A stretch of DNA of 64,000 nucleotides, from the NCBI RefSeq assembly GCF_000808575.1, contig NZ_JWLW01000013.1:1-64000 (forward strand), read 5' to 3'. The notes beneath the pieces were generated by a model. The model saw nothing but the letters and a program-made list of their open reading frames with translations. It was not told the origin of the DNA and did not search any database. The translations under genes and the position numbers were made by a program. The stretch comes from Alteromonas marina (GTDB lineage Bacteria; Pseudomonadota; Gammaproteobacteria; Enterobacterales; Alteromonadaceae). Below are positions 18,250-26,836 of this stretch, piece after piece (the first letter of the stretch is position 1; each line of letters begins with the position of its first letter).

Positions 18250-19259
18250 AGTACTAACCCTGTCTCTACTGGCTGTTTCGTCATTATGTTTAGGCACTGT
18301 ATAGCTTGAGAAGCAGCGCCTTTCATTACGTTATCTATTGCCGCTGTTACTACAGCGTATCCAGATGTTTCGTCCAGCTTCCAGTGAAGATCAACAAATG
18401 GAGTATGAGCAACGTCGTCAATTTTTGGAAAACTCTTGCGCAAACGCACAATGGGTTTATCAGCATAGGCGTCAGTGTACGCTTGTTCAAGTTGCGCGCT
18501 GGTGGTACCAGCTTTTACCTTAACGGTTACCGTAGCCAATATCCCACGTTTAAAATTACCTAAGTGCGGCGTAAAGATAACAGGCGTCCCCAAGTAGGCT
18601 TCAATTTCAGGGGTATGACGATGACCTAACACGCCGTATGCCTGAAGGCTCACTTCAAAGAAGCTGGTGGTTAGGCTAGCTTTCCTGCCTGCACCCGACA
18701 CACCGGAAACAGCGTTAATTACAGGGCGTACGCTTTCATCTAGTAAATTATTGTGAGCAAGAGGTTTAAGTGCACTAAGGCTCGCAGTGGGATAGCAACC
18801 CGGCACAGCGATAACGTCGGCAGAGGCAATTTGAGCTTCATGCCACTCGGCAAGGCCGTAAACAGCTTGAGACAAGCTTTGCTCTTGCGTATGTGGAAAG
18901 CCGTAAAACTGTTCAAAAACGTCGGTATCTTTAAGTCTGAAGGCCCCCGATAAATCGAGCACTTTTGCTTTGCCTGAGGACAAGATAGGCATCCAGTCGT
19001 GGCTTGCTTCGTGAGGTGTGGCAAGAAAGATAAAATCGACACCGTCAGCCATTTCTTTTAAAGCAGCTTCTGAGATAGGCGTGAGCGTAGCATTAACGTG
19101 AGCCAAGTTGCCGTGAAGTTGTGCAATATTTTTACCCGCGTCGCTACTTTTCTCAGATACATAAGTACCCGCCAACACTAGTTTAGGATGTTGAATTACC
19201 AACTGAACAAGTTGTGCCCCTGTGTAACCACTGGCACCAATAATTGAAACGCTATACAT
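18246..19259 (-). CDS. argC: N-acetyl-gamma-glutamyl-phosphate reductase
   Basis: NADPH-dependent reduction of N-acetylglutamyl phosphate to the semialdehyde. The 337 residues start with [16 protein letters not shown], the nucleotide-binding motif, and contain the catalytic cysteine in [13 protein letters not shown] at about residue 154 and [11 protein letters not shown]. It is the first structural gene of the arginine operon and its promoter and long leader lie upstream. No good ribosome binding site precedes the ATG; an AT-rich stretch follows the leader hairpin, so translation initiation here may be weak or dependent on leader structure. No argE is found next to it, although argE is often divergent in relatives. 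Confidence 0.97.
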   Translation of the reverse strand: MYSVSIIGASGYTGAQLVQLVIQHPKLVLAGTYVSEKSSDAGKNIAQLHGNLAHVNATLTPISEAALKEMADGVDFIFLATPHEASHDWMPILSSGKAKVLDLSGAFRLKDTDVFEQFYGFPHTQEQSLSQAVYGLAEWHEAQIASADVIAVPGCYPTASLSALKPLAHNNLLDESVRPVINAVSGVSGAGRKASLTTSFFEVSLQAYGVLGHRHTPEIEAYLGTPVIFTPHLGNFKRGILATVTVKVKAGTTSAQLEQAYTDAYADKPIVRLRKSFPKIDDVAHTPFVDLHWKLDETSGYAVVTAAIDNVMKGAASQAIQCLNIMTKQPVETGLVL

Positions 19260-19282
19260 AATTTAAAAATTCAATAAAAGGA

Positions 19283-19365
19283 GAAAAAAATCACTTTTTA
19301 CCTTTGTAAACTGGTTGGGCGTAAATCCTTGCCTAACCGCGACCACATTACAAAGGTAAAAAGTG
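19283..19365 (-). terminator. Attenuator-like hairpin in the argC leader
   Basis: On the minus strand the arms CACTTTTTACCTTTGTAA (19365-19348) and TTACAAAGGTAAAAAGTG (19309-19292) pair perfectly over 18 bp around a 38-base loop. One A and seven T follow directly, so the structure has the form of an intrinsic terminator. It lies inside the predicted argC leader, 24 bases before the argC start, and begins two bases after the stop codon of the leader ORF. A role as a regulated terminator is inferred. Confidence 0.7.
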
Positions 19366-19367
19366 TG

Positions 19368-19496
19368 CTACCGAATAAGCATAGATGTGCACACGCATCG
19401 TCGTGCGCTATGCAAGGTGTAGCCAGCCAGGGGAGAGGTAAACTCTTTGTCGTTGCTAGTGGTTGAACCAACAACGCGAGTTGGTTGTGTCATCAT
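19368..19496 (-). CDS. Putative leader peptide of the arginine operon
   Basis: A 42-codon ORF in the predicted argC leader, starting ATG ATG with an AGGA ribosome binding site four bases before the first and seven before the second ATG. Arginine codons are CGC at 7, CGA CGA at 32-33 and CGG at 42, the last sense codon before the TAG stop. The stop lies two bases before the left arm of the 18-bp hairpin. The position, ribosome binding site and late arginine codons suggest a regulatory leader ORF. Because the peptide is not strikingly arginine-rich, chance cannot be excluded. It is unrelated to any protein family I recognise. Confidence 0.45.
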   Translation of the reverse strand: MMTQPTRVVGSTTSNDKEFTSPLAGYTLHSARRCVCTSMLIR

Positions 19497-19552
19497 CAAT
19501 TCCTATCATGTTACAACCCAAATTTTAGGGTTGGATGCCTTAACCGTAGATA

Positions 19553-19602
19553 ATTGTATCCAATCTGAATTTTTATGCAATAAAAATGTATAAATATTTT
19601 TA
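19553..19602 (-). promoter_or_regulatory. arg operon promoter with tandem ARG boxes
   Basis: On the minus strand TTGCAT (19580-19575), 16 bases and TACAAT (19558-19553) form a good promoter. ARG box 1, TCTGAATTTTTATGCAAT (19564-19581), matches the ArgR consensus well and covers the -35. Box 2 (19585-19602) follows after three bases with about three mismatches. Two 18-bp boxes with a 3-bp gap is the known ArgR layout, so arginine-dependent repression is expected. Confidence 0.82.
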
Positions 19603-19914
19603 TTGCTTTTTGTGCAGCTTAGGCAGTAAAAAAAGCAGTTAATGATATATTTATAGTTGTGACAGTAAGTTGACAATAAGAACAATAGAACTGAATATTT
19701 ATTTTTGGCTCCAGATATACAGTAGCCGTACTTATTTATGGTAGCGTTGATACTTAAAAGGCTAAGAATTGAGTTGGTTTTTGCAAAAAAAAACAGGCCC
19801 TAGTCGCAAAACGCGAGCGGCGTATAAAATGAGACAGTTGTAAATGATAGGTCGCTACAGCCCTAAGCTGAAGACTGTAAAGATAGGATGTTGGGATTAA
19901 ACTCGGAAAATAAA

Positions 19915-20325
19915 ATGAGCAAACTTACTTTAGCGCTGGTGGCGCATGACCATAAGAAACCCGAATTACTGGCATGGGTTAAGCAGCATATTGACGTGCT
20001 TAAGCAGTGTAATTTAGTAGGAACAGGAACAACAGGCGGTTTAATTGCCAGTGAAACCGGATTAGACGTTACACGCTATAAAAGCGGCCCGCTTGGCGGG
20101 GACCAGCAAATAGGCGCATTGATCGCGGAAAACAAGCTAGACGCGCTATTCTTCTTTTGGGACCCATTGAATCCAGCGCCCCACGACCCCGATGTAAAAG
20201 CACTATTGCGGTTGTGTTCAGTATGGAATGTACCTGTAGCCTGTGCGCCAGCCACGGCAGATTTGGTAATTACGTCACCGCTTTTCCTATCACCTGATTA
20301 CAAGCCAGTTAAACCGAACTTCTAG
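19915..20325 (+). CDS. mgsA: Methylglyoxal synthase
   Basis: Converts dihydroxyacetone phosphate to methylglyoxal and phosphate, a phosphate-releasing bypass of lower glycolysis. About 136 residues from [15 protein letters not shown]. Family motifs include ALVAHDHKK (catalytic and phosphate-binding region), [23 protein letters not shown] and [21 protein letters not shown], which holds the active-site Asp and His. The ATG at 19915 is preferred to the one at 19888 because GGA lies eight bases upstream and the protein then starts like its family. It is divergent from the arginine operon and convergent with the CpxP-like gene. Confidence 0.97.
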   Translation: MSKLTLALVAHDHKKPELLAWVKQHIDVLKQCNLVGTGTTGGLIASETGLDVTRYKSGPLGGDQQIGALIAENKLDALFFFWDPLNPAPHDPDVKALLRLCSVWNVPVACAPATADLVITSPLFLSPDYKPVKPNF

Positions 20326-20349
20326 AGAGTATAACTAGCAACTAGCGGT

Positions 20350-20373
20350 AAAAAAGGCTGGCAGAAGCCAGCA
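20350..20373 (-). terminator. Terminator of the CpxP-like gene
   Basis: On the minus strand GCTGGC-TTCT-GCCAGC is followed by C and six T. It lies 40 bases after the CpxP-like stop codon. Confidence 0.8.
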
Positions 20374-20412
20374 CTCGTTACTGTGGGTAAGATGGGTGAG
20401 AAGCGCTACGCG

Positions 20413-21243
20413 TTAAAGCTTAAATAGCTCATGTAACTTTCGTTCTTCTTCTCGCAGGGCTTTTATTCGCGCTTGCTGCTCAGATGTTAGTACTTGAAAC
20501 ATGGCCAGATGCTGTTTAGCTTTTTCCACGCCGGCATTAACAAGGCCATCTTTATATTGAGCGATAAGCGCGTCCCAAGCGTCTTTAGAGAAAGACTGGC
20601 TGCGAACCAAATCGCGCTGGGCGTTTCTAAAATTGCCTAGCATCTCTCTATTTGTTTTCGATGTCTCTTTAAACGACTCTCGAAGCTCAGCAAGGCTTGC
20701 TATTTGTGCGTCGCTTAATTCAATGCCTTCAAAGAAAAAGTCCTTAGGCTTGCGTTTGGGGCCTCTCACCTCAACATCCATTCGTTTAGCAAAACGGACT
20801 TCTTGTTTTACGAATGCACCATGATGTTCTTGTCTATCTATATCTCTTTTAGCGTCTCGCGCTAAGAGAGTTGCTTGTTGCTCTTCATCCAGTACCTTGT
20901 ATATGTCGTGACGTAGTTGAGCAAAAGCGAAATGCCTGGCTTCGCGCTCTTCAATCTGTGTTTGAATAAACGTGTTTATCTGTGCTTCAGTGGCAGTTGC
21001 AAAGTCAAAACTAGGCTTTTCGATGTCACCAAATAAAGGCTGAGGGTTAGCGTCTTTAAATGCGCTTAACAGTGTTTTTATCTCTTCGCGCTGGGCGTCG
21101 CTTAAGCTGATGCCGCGAAGATGTTCAACAATTTCTTTAACCGGTTCGTGGTGACGCATACCAGGTCCTGCTGGCTGCGCCAATGCAAGGCCACCTAGGC
21201 CAATCGCTGCTACTGCTACACTAGCAATTAATAACTTTTTCAT
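20413..21243 (-). CDS. Periplasmic Spy/CpxP-like LTXXQ protein
   Basis: A 276-residue periplasmic protein with signal peptide (MKKLLIASVAVAAIGLGGLA, cleavage near ALA-QP). It has three LTXXQ-type helices: ISLSDAQREEIKTLL, IELSDAQIASLAELR and LTSEQQARIKALREE. This is the repeat of Spy and CpxP, periplasmic chaperones and feedback inhibitors of the Cpx sensor. At 276 residues it is longer than E. coli CpxP and seems to hold two repeat units. It is divergent from the CpxR/CpxA-like pair, with GTAAA repeats between, which is the arrangement of cpxP and cpxRA in enterics. A GGAG ribosome binding site lies seven bases before the ATG. Confidence 0.82.
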   Translation of the reverse strand: MKKLLIASVAVAAIGLGGLALAQPAGPGMRHHEPVKEIVEHLRGISLSDAQREEIKTLLSAFKDANPQPLFGDIEKPSFDFATATEAQINTFIQTQIEEREARHFAFAQLRHDIYKVLDEEQQATLLARDAKRDIDRQEHHGAFVKQEVRFAKRMDVEVRGPKRKPKDFFFEGIELSDAQIASLAELRESFKETSKTNREMLGNFRNAQRDLVRSQSFSKDAWDALIAQYKDGLVNAGVEKAKQHLAMFQVLTSEQQARIKALREEERKLHELFKL

Positions 21244-21309
21244 TGTCGTCTCCTTTTATTAGGACAGGCTAATCGTAGCGTGCGCGGCTAAAAAAGCAGT
21301 CAATGCAGT

Positions 21310-21350
21310 GTAAAGCTTATGTAAAGGTAATGCCGATTTGAAATTGTAAA
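21310..21350. promoter_or_regulatory. CpxR-box-like GTAAA repeats
   Basis: GTAAA occurs at 21310-21314, 21321-21325 and 21346-21350. The first two are separated by six bases, within the range known for CpxR boxes (GTAAA with a spacer near five). They lie in the 241-base gap between the divergent CpxP-like and CpxR-like genes, so autoregulation of both is likely. Confidence 0.65.
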
Positions 21351-21484
21351 GGTCTGAAAAGATATAGTGCGCGTTTTGCCAGTGTTGTTTGTCGGCTTGA
21401 GGCGAGTTACACCGAATGCGTCGGTTGAGTTTTATCCAATTTACAGGCATTTTCATGAATCTAGCAGTTAAAGAGTTTAATACC

Positions 21485-22198
21485 ATGAATTCAGATTTTC
21501 ATTTGCAGTCTATCCTTGTTATTGATGATGACCTAGAGCTGACAGAAATGCTTTCCACGTATCTATCGGGTATGGGGTATAAGGTGCAAGTGCGTAACGA
21601 TGGTGAAGACGGTTTATCTGAAGCGGTTTCAGGGCGTCACTACGACTTAATACTGCTTGATGTCATGATGCCGAAAATGGATGGGTTTGACGTATTGAAA
21701 AAGCTTCGAGCAAGCCACAGCACGCCAGTACTCATGCTTACAGCAAGAGGCGACGACTATGACCGTATTTTGGGTCTTGAGATGGGCGCTGATGACTACT
21801 TGCCTAAGCCTTTTAATCACCGCGAGCTTGTAGCGCGAATAAAAGCTATCGTTCGCCGTCACAATTTGTCATCAACCGGTGGAGCCGTTGAGCAAGATTT
21901 GTTTGTGAACGGCATCTTTTTAAGCCCAAGCAGCCAGCTGGCAAAAGTGGACGATGTAGAGCTAACACTCACAACAACGGAATTTTTAATTTTGCGCCTG
22001 TTGATGCTTAATGCTGCTCAGCGAGTAACGAAAGAAGAGATAAGCTTAAAAATTTTGGGCAAGCCTCTACAAGCTTTCGATAGAAGTATAGATATGCACG
22101 TAAGTAACCTGCGTAAAAAAATAGGTGCTGTAGTAGTAGATGAAAAGATCAAGACCATTCGAGGTGTAGGGTATATGTTAATTGTTGGAAGCCATTAA
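21485..22198 (+). CDS. cpxR: OmpR-type response regulator, CpxR-like
   Basis: Receiver domain at residues 9-122 with acidic pocket VIDDD, phosphoacceptor Asp59 in LILLDVMMPKMDG and LTARGDD and LPKPF; then a winged-helix DNA-binding domain (ELTLTTTEFLILRLLM, FDRSIDMHVSNLRKKIG, IKTIRGVGYML). The ATG at 21485 is preferred because it leaves a short N-terminus as in CpxR; two upstream in-frame ATGs at 21416 and 21455 are possible. The stop overlaps the kinase start by one base (TAATG). CpxR assignment rests on the adjacent kinase, the CpxP-like protein and the GTAAA boxes. Confidence 0.87.
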   Translation: MNSDFHLQSILVIDDDLELTEMLSTYLSGMGYKVQVRNDGEDGLSEAVSGRHYDLILLDVMMPKMDGFDVLKKLRASHSTPVLMLTARGDDYDRILGLEMGADDYLPKPFNHRELVARIKAIVRRHNLSSTGGAVEQDLFVNGIFLSPSSQLAKVDDVELTLTTTEFLILRLLMLNAAQRVTKEEISLKILGKPLQAFDRSIDMHVSNLRKKIGAVVVDEKIKTIRGVGYMLIVGSH

Positions 22199-23559
22199 TG
22201 GTAAAACTGTTACGCAGTATAAGCCCTACGCGGGCCATCATGGGCCGCTTGTTCTTTTGGTTTTGGGCTACATTTATTGTCACCGCCTTATTGGCTATTT
22301 GGGGCAGCCGATTATTTTTTGAAGAATTGGAAATTGTAGCAATACAGCCGCGAGAAATAGCTGATCTAAACCAAGTAGTGGAACATTTGCAAAACAGTCG
22401 CTTCCAAAATGCACCGCTGGACGGGCCTCTTGACCGCTTTTCTCGGGGAGGGAGAGGTCGAATGGTTGCTGTCGACATGAGTGATAACCGCCTTATTTCG
22501 GGTGGGGGTCCTCCGCTTCGTGAAAATGATAAAGAAGATTTACTTCGACTGGTCAACCAAACATCCCCCATTGCGGTAAAGCGGGGGGCATTTAAAATCT
22601 TGGGCCCGGTTTTCTTTGAGCGCAACGGCACTCGATTTGCGCTTTTTACGGTTAGACTGGAAATGCCTGAAAAGCAAACGCCACCGGTTTTACTGTTTTT
22701 TAGTATTGCGTTGATCACCACCATATTATTGAGCTGGTTGTTTGCGAAATCATTGACCAACCCTATCTTGCGTATCCAAAGCTCAGCGAAACGCATAGCA
22801 AATGGCGACTGGCAGGCGCGGGTTGAGCGAGCGGCTAAACGTCATGACGAGCTAGGGCAGCTTTCGCGCGACTTTAATAAAATGGCTGAGCAGTTAGAGT
22901 CTATGTGGGGGGCGCAAAAGCGCTTATTAGCCGATGTATCACATGAACTTCGCTCACCGCTCGCACGGTTGCAAATGGCCCTTGGTCTTGCCCATCAACA
23001 AAACGTAGACCCTGAAACTTTAGCGCGGGTAGAGCGAGAAGCTGACCGTATGGAAGCGCTGGTAAGTCAGTTGCTAACGTTAAGTCGTGCCGAGGCTGGC
23101 CAAGCAACGATGGAAAAACAGATGTTATCATTAGTGCTTAACGATGTTTTTACCGATGCGAATTTTGAAGCAGCAAATAAAAATAAACAGTTAAAAATTG
23201 ATGATATACCTAAAAAAACCGTTTTCATCGACAGTATGATGCTCTGTCGCGCTGTGGAAAATGTTCTGCGCAACGCCATTCGTCACAGCAGCCTTTTAAC
23301 GCATATTTCGTTTAGTGAAGACGAAAAGCAATGGAGTATTCATATTACCGATGACGGTGAGGGGCTGACGGTAGAGGAATGTGAACGTATATTTTCGCCG
23401 TTTTATCGGGCTACCCTTGCAAGAGAGCGAGAGTCAGGTGGCGTTGGACTAGGTTTATCCATTGCAAAAGCAGCGGTTGAGTTGCATCATGGGCGAATTA
23501 TAGCTGAACCTGTTAAGCGCGGTGGTCTGCGAGTAACCCTGTCGTTTCCAAAGTCGTAA
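22198..23559 (+). CDS. cpxA: Sensor histidine kinase, CpxA-like
   Basis: A 453-residue membrane sensor. Residues about 15-37 form the first transmembrane helix, then a short periplasmic domain of about 120 residues, a second helix at about 160-182, a HAMP linker (LTNPILRIQSSAKRIANGDW), a dimerisation domain with His249 in ADVSHELRSPLARLQ, and an ATPase domain with N, G1 and G2 motifs (VENVLRNAIRHS, DDGEGL, GGVGLGLSIAKA). It overlaps the regulator by one base. The arrangement with a Spy/CpxP protein suggests envelope stress sensing. The ATG start is coupled to the preceding stop. Confidence 0.87.
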   Translation: MVKLLRSISPTRAIMGRLFFWFWATFIVTALLAIWGSRLFFEELEIVAIQPREIADLNQVVEHLQNSRFQNAPLDGPLDRFSRGGRGRMVAVDMSDNRLISGGGPPLRENDKEDLLRLVNQTSPIAVKRGAFKILGPVFFERNGTRFALFTVRLEMPEKQTPPVLLFFSIALITTILLSWLFAKSLTNPILRIQSSAKRIANGDWQARVERAAKRHDELGQLSRDFNKMAEQLESMWGAQKRLLADVSHELRSPLARLQMALGLAHQQNVDPETLARVEREADRMEALVSQLLTLSRAEAGQATMEKQMLSLVLNDVFTDANFEAANKNKQLKIDDIPKKTVFIDSMMLCRAVENVLRNAIRHSSLLTHISFSEDEKQWSIHITDDGEGLTVEECERIFSPFYRATLARERESGGVGLGLSIAKAAVELHHGRIIAEPVKRGGLRVTLSFPKS

Positions 23560-23616
23560 CTTTGACGATGCTCTGCAGCCTTACCAAGAGCGCCTATTAA
23601 CTGTAATAGGGTATTT

Positions 23617-24597
23617 ATGAACTGGACGTTCACATCAGAAAACAATTTAGCCAGCACCTTCGCCTCACACATTAATCCTTTTTGGCAGGACAGTGTTAAA
23701 GAGGGGTACTTCACCGGCAAAGATGATATAAAGGTGCGTTACGCCTACTGTATTCCTGAAACACCGCAAGCCACTATTGTTATTTGTTCGGGTCGCATAG
23801 AGTCCTACTTAAAGTACAAAGAGTTTATTTACGACCTTTATCAGAACGGTTTTGCCGTTTTTATTCTTGATCACCGCGGGCAAGGCTTGTCTGACAGAAT
23901 GACACGTGATCCTCAACACGGATATGTCGCGGATTTTGATGACTATGTTGACGACTTCGTCATGTTCGTAGAAACAATAGTGAAACCGCTACAGCAAGGC
24001 CCGTTACAGCTGGTTTGCCACTCAATGGGCGGCGCTATCGGAGCACTTACACTGTTGCGTTTGCCCAGCTTGTTCTCCAAAGCTGTGCTGGCTTCGCCCA
24101 TGTTCGGTATTAAACCTTCCTTGCCTAATTGGTTGGCGAATGGCCTAATCCGAACCGGCCTAGCGGTAAATAGAATGAAAAAAGCAGACGCAGGGTATTT
24201 TTTCGGTCAAACACCGTATATTGCGTTTCCTTTTTCGTTGAACAAGCTTACCCACAGTAAGACCCGCTATGCGTTGTTTCGCGAGTTATATGATGAAGAG
24301 CAAGAGATCCAGCTTGGGGGCGTAACTACTGAGTGGTTGGCCGCAGCCCATCAGGCCATGAATAGGATTGAAGATAGTGCGGGGGCAATCACTACTCCAG
24401 CACTAGTTTTAAGCGCCGACGATGACGCTATAATAGATAATAAACGTCAACGGCGGGTGGCGCGCCTAATGCCAAATGCTGAGCTTGAAATTATACCAAG
24501 GGCTTATCATGAATTATTCACCGAGTCAGACGACATTCGCGAGCGCTCTCTTTCGACAATTCTCGACTTCTTGACTGCTTGCACTCATACGTCTTAA
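23617..24597 (+). CDS. pldB: Lysophospholipase/monoacylglycerol lipase, PldB-like
   Basis: A 326-residue alpha/beta hydrolase with nucleophile Ser136 in LVCHSMGGA, the DHRGQGLSDR motif at residues 85-94, the acid in VLSADDDAII and His in RAYHELFTESD. These are the signatures of PldB-type lysophospholipases that hydrolyse lysophospholipids or monoglycerides. There is no obvious signal peptide, so it probably acts at the inner face of the membrane. It starts 57 bases after the kinase but may have its own promoter. It is different in family detail from the hydrolase at 11412. Confidence 0.87.
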   Translation: MNWTFTSENNLASTFASHINPFWQDSVKEGYFTGKDDIKVRYAYCIPETPQATIVICSGRIESYLKYKEFIYDLYQNGFAVFILDHRGQGLSDRMTRDPQHGYVADFDDYVDDFVMFVETIVKPLQQGPLQLVCHSMGGAIGALTLLRLPSLFSKAVLASPMFGIKPSLPNWLANGLIRTGLAVNRMKKADAGYFFGQTPYIAFPFSLNKLTHSKTRYALFRELYDEEQEIQLGGVTTEWLAAAHQAMNRIEDSAGAITTPALVLSADDDAIIDNKRQRRVARLMPNAELEIIPRAYHELFTESDDIRERSLSTILDFLTACTHTS

Positions 24598-24678
24598 AAA
24601 GCCTAAGCATAGGTGATGAGTTACAGTGTTTCGTTGTAGAATACGCCGGTTATTAATAGTGAAGGTCGTTTAAAAAAC

Positions 24679-25143
24679 ATGCTTGATGTCGTACTTTATC
24701 AACCAGAGATCCCCCCTAATACGGGCAATATCATCCGCTTATGCGCTAACAGTGGGTTCACACTACATCTAATCGAGCCCTTGGGTTTTGAGTGGGACGA
24801 CAAGCGAGTACGACGTGCAGGTTTAGATTATCATGAATTTGCCCACGTTAAGCGCCATGCAAACTTAGAAGCCTACCTTGAAGATGCAAAACCAAACCGA
24901 GTGTTCGCATGCACAACAAAAGGCAAAGCGTTTCATAGTGATGTCTCGTATCAAAAAGGCGATGCACTCATATTTGGTCCTGAAACCCGTGGCTTACCCG
25001 ACGATTATATTCAATCGCTTCCTCCCGAGCAGCGTGTTCGCATTCCTATGTTGCCAGACAGTCGCAGTATGAACCTATCTAATGCCGTGTCTGTCTTTGT
25101 GTATGAAAGCTGGCGTCAATTTGGCTACGAAGGAGCGAGATAG
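24679..25143 (+). CDS. trmL: tRNA (cytidine34/uridine34-2'-O)-methyltransferase
   Basis: Methylates the ribose at wobble position 34 of some leucine tRNAs. The 154 residues form a minimal SPOUT knot methyltransferase: [20 protein letters not shown] at the N-terminus, the SAM-binding loop [11 protein letters not shown], and the knot residues [22 protein letters not shown] at about residues 120-141. Length and motifs match TrmL (YibK). It is followed by a clean terminator. Confidence 0.95.
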   Translation: MLDVVLYQPEIPPNTGNIIRLCANSGFTLHLIEPLGFEWDDKRVRRAGLDYHEFAHVKRHANLEAYLEDAKPNRVFACTTKGKAFHSDVSYQKGDALIFGPETRGLPDDYIQSLPPEQRVRIPMLPDSRSMNLSNAVSVFVYESWRQFGYEGAR

Positions 25144-25183
25144 CAAAAGGTGGTATCAGCAGCCCGAAGACATTCATTTTTAC

Positions 25184-25205
25184 AAAGCCCCGTTGTGGGC
25201 TTTTT
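25184..25205 (+). terminator. Terminator after trmL
   Basis: Stem AAAGCCC with GGGCTTT around a six-base loop, ending in a run of five T (25201-25205). It begins 41 bases after the trmL stop. Confidence 0.85.
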
Positions 25206-25311
25206 AGCGCCTGGTGTAAAGACACTGTAAAGCCTGCCTGAGTCAGGTTTCGTTCAGCTTCACTCATTAATATAGCCTGTGAACATGCACGAATGAGTTT
25301 GGAGAAGCATT

Positions 25312-25704
25312 ATGAAACGTATTACCCTGAGTATGATCACCGGCGTTTGCTTAATGATCGCAGGGCAAGCAAGCGCCCATTCAGGTCATCATTCTCACTC
25401 GAATAGCGGGGCGAATGAAAGGGTCACTATTATTACGCAACCTGCTCGTCCGATTATTGATGTAGCCATAAACGTTCCTGAAATTGGCCTGTACGTTAAC
25501 GTCTTGCCAGGTGCACATAGGGTAGAGGTTATCGACAATCATCGTTATTACGTTGCTAATAATCATTACTATCGCAAGCATGGAAATCGCTATTTGGTTG
25601 TCGATTCACCCTACAAAAAGGTGAAAAAAGTGAAGCACCACAAGCGCAGTCACGCTAGATATCACGACAACGCTAAAGTGATCGTGGTAAGGGAAGGCCG
25701 CTAA
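25312..25704 (+). CDS. Small exported His-rich protein (DUF6515-like)
   Basis: A 130-residue exported protein with a signal peptide of about 22 residues (MKRITLSMITGVCLMIAGQA, then SA). The mature N-terminus is histidine-rich (HSGHHSHSN), which could bind metal. The middle contains a tyrosine-rich segment, HRYYVANNHYYRKHGNRYLV, like the DUF6515 fold of small periplasmic proteins, and the C-terminus is strongly basic (KKVKKVKHHKRS). A good GGAG ribosome binding site precedes the start. Function unknown; DUF6515 similarity is a judgement from the tyrosine pattern. Confidence 0.7.
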   Translation: MKRITLSMITGVCLMIAGQASAHSGHHSHSNSGANERVTIITQPARPIIDVAINVPEIGLYVNVLPGAHRVEVIDNHRYYVANNHYYRKHGNRYLVVDSPYKKVKKVKHHKRSHARYHDNAKVIVVREGR

Positions 25705-25754
25705 GTTCAGGTTGATAAGCTGGAAAAGATAGGAATAGTGGGGCGTTAAGAGGC

Positions 25755-25786
25755 TGATGGTTTTTGCTACTAAGCAAAAACCATCA
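25755..25786. terminator. Long hairpin between convergent genes
   Basis: Arms TGATGGTTTTTGCT (25755-25768) and AGCAAAAACCATCA (25773-25786) pair perfectly over 14 bp around ACTA. It lies between the convergent His-rich gene and gpsA and is likely a bidirectional terminator, although the T-run is part of the stem. Confidence 0.65.
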
Positions 25787-25794
25787 AATATTCA

Positions 25795-26826
25795 CTAGGC
25801 TTCTTTTTTGAGGTCTCGACCAAGCAAAGCTAAGGCCGCCTCTTTAGGGGATTTTCCGTGATAAAGCACAGCATAAATTTGTTCACAAATAGGCATTTCA
25901 ACGCCTACTTTTTTCGACAATATATGCACTTCTTCAGTGTTGCGATATCCCTCAACCACTTGTCCGATTTCGTCAATAGCAACATCGACACTCTTGCCTT
26001 GACCCAAAGCTAGCCCAAAGCGACGATTGCGCGATTGATTGTCTGTACAAGTTAAAACTAAATCGCCAAGACCCGCCATACCCATAAAGGTTTCTGGATT
26101 TGCACCCAGCTTCACGCCCAAACGGGTAAGCTCTGCTAAACCTCGGGTGATCAGCGCCGTTCGCGCGTTTGCACCAAAGCCAAGGCCATCGGCTAAGCCC
26201 GCGCCTATAGCGATAACGTTTTTAACCGCACCACCAAGCTGAACGCCAGTAAAGTCTGAGTTTTTGTACACTCTGAACGACTTTGCGCAATGCAGCTTTG
26301 CTGCAAATTCGTCACTCAGCGTATCGTCAGTGGAAGACAGCGAAATTGCGGTAGGCAAGCCCGCTACCATTTCTTTAGCAAAGGTAGGGCCTGATAAAAC
26401 GGCTAGGGGATAGTCGGTACCCAGTATTTCCTCTGCCACATCGCGAAGCAGACGGCCAGTTTTTGGTTCAAGTCCTTTGGTCGCCCAAATAATACGTTGA
26501 TGCGGTTTAAGCAATGGTTTTAAGCTTTGAAGCATAGCCGCAAATGCATGGCTAGGTACAACCACTAAAATATCTCGGCTGGCAGCAACCACTTCTTCTA
26601 AGTTGGCATTTACCACTAGGGCATCTGGAAATGTTGCGCCGGGAAGATAACGAGCATTCTCTCGGTTCGCTTCCATTTCGGCAATGTGCTTTTCATCGCG
26701 GCCCCAAAGCAGTGTGGGGTTGCCATTTCTGGCAAGACAAAAAGCAAGGGCGGTGCCGTAAGACCCCGCCCCTAATACCGAAACAGACGCTGAAACCGAA
26801 TTCGACTTCATGTCCACGCCTTTCAT
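25795..26826 (-). CDS. gpsA: Glycerol-3-phosphate dehydrogenase [NAD(P)+]
   Basis: Reduces dihydroxyacetone phosphate to sn-glycerol-3-phosphate, the entry to phospholipid synthesis. About 343 residues with the nucleotide-binding motif [14 protein letters not shown] near the start, [22 protein letters not shown] with catalytic Lys, and [10 protein letters not shown]. The ATG at 26826 is preferred: AGG lies five bases upstream. The longer form would begin with GTG at 26832. It lies directly after secB (gap 10 bases) in the usual yibN-grxC-secB-gpsA order. Confidence 0.96.
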   Translation of the reverse strand: MKGVDMKSNSVSASVSVLGAGSYGTALAFCLARNGNPTLLWGRDEKHIAEMEANRENARYLPGATFPDALVVNANLEEVVAASRDILVVVPSHAFAAMLQSLKPLLKPHQRIIWATKGLEPKTGRLLRDVAEEILGTDYPLAVLSGPTFAKEMVAGLPTAISLSSTDDTLSDEFAAKLHCAKSFRVYKNSDFTGVQLGGAVKNVIAIGAGLADGLGFGANARTALITRGLAELTRLGVKLGANPETFMGMAGLGDLVLTCTDNQSRNRRFGLALGQGKSVDVAIDEIGQVVEGYRNTEEVHILSKKVGVEMPICEQIYAVLYHGKSPKEAALALLGRDLKKEA

Positions 26827-26836
26827 GTTCACCTAA

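Noticed and set aside
18490..18510. CTGGTGGTACCAG inside argC as a further FadR-like site
   Set aside because: It lies within coding sequence and has a different centre; likely chance.
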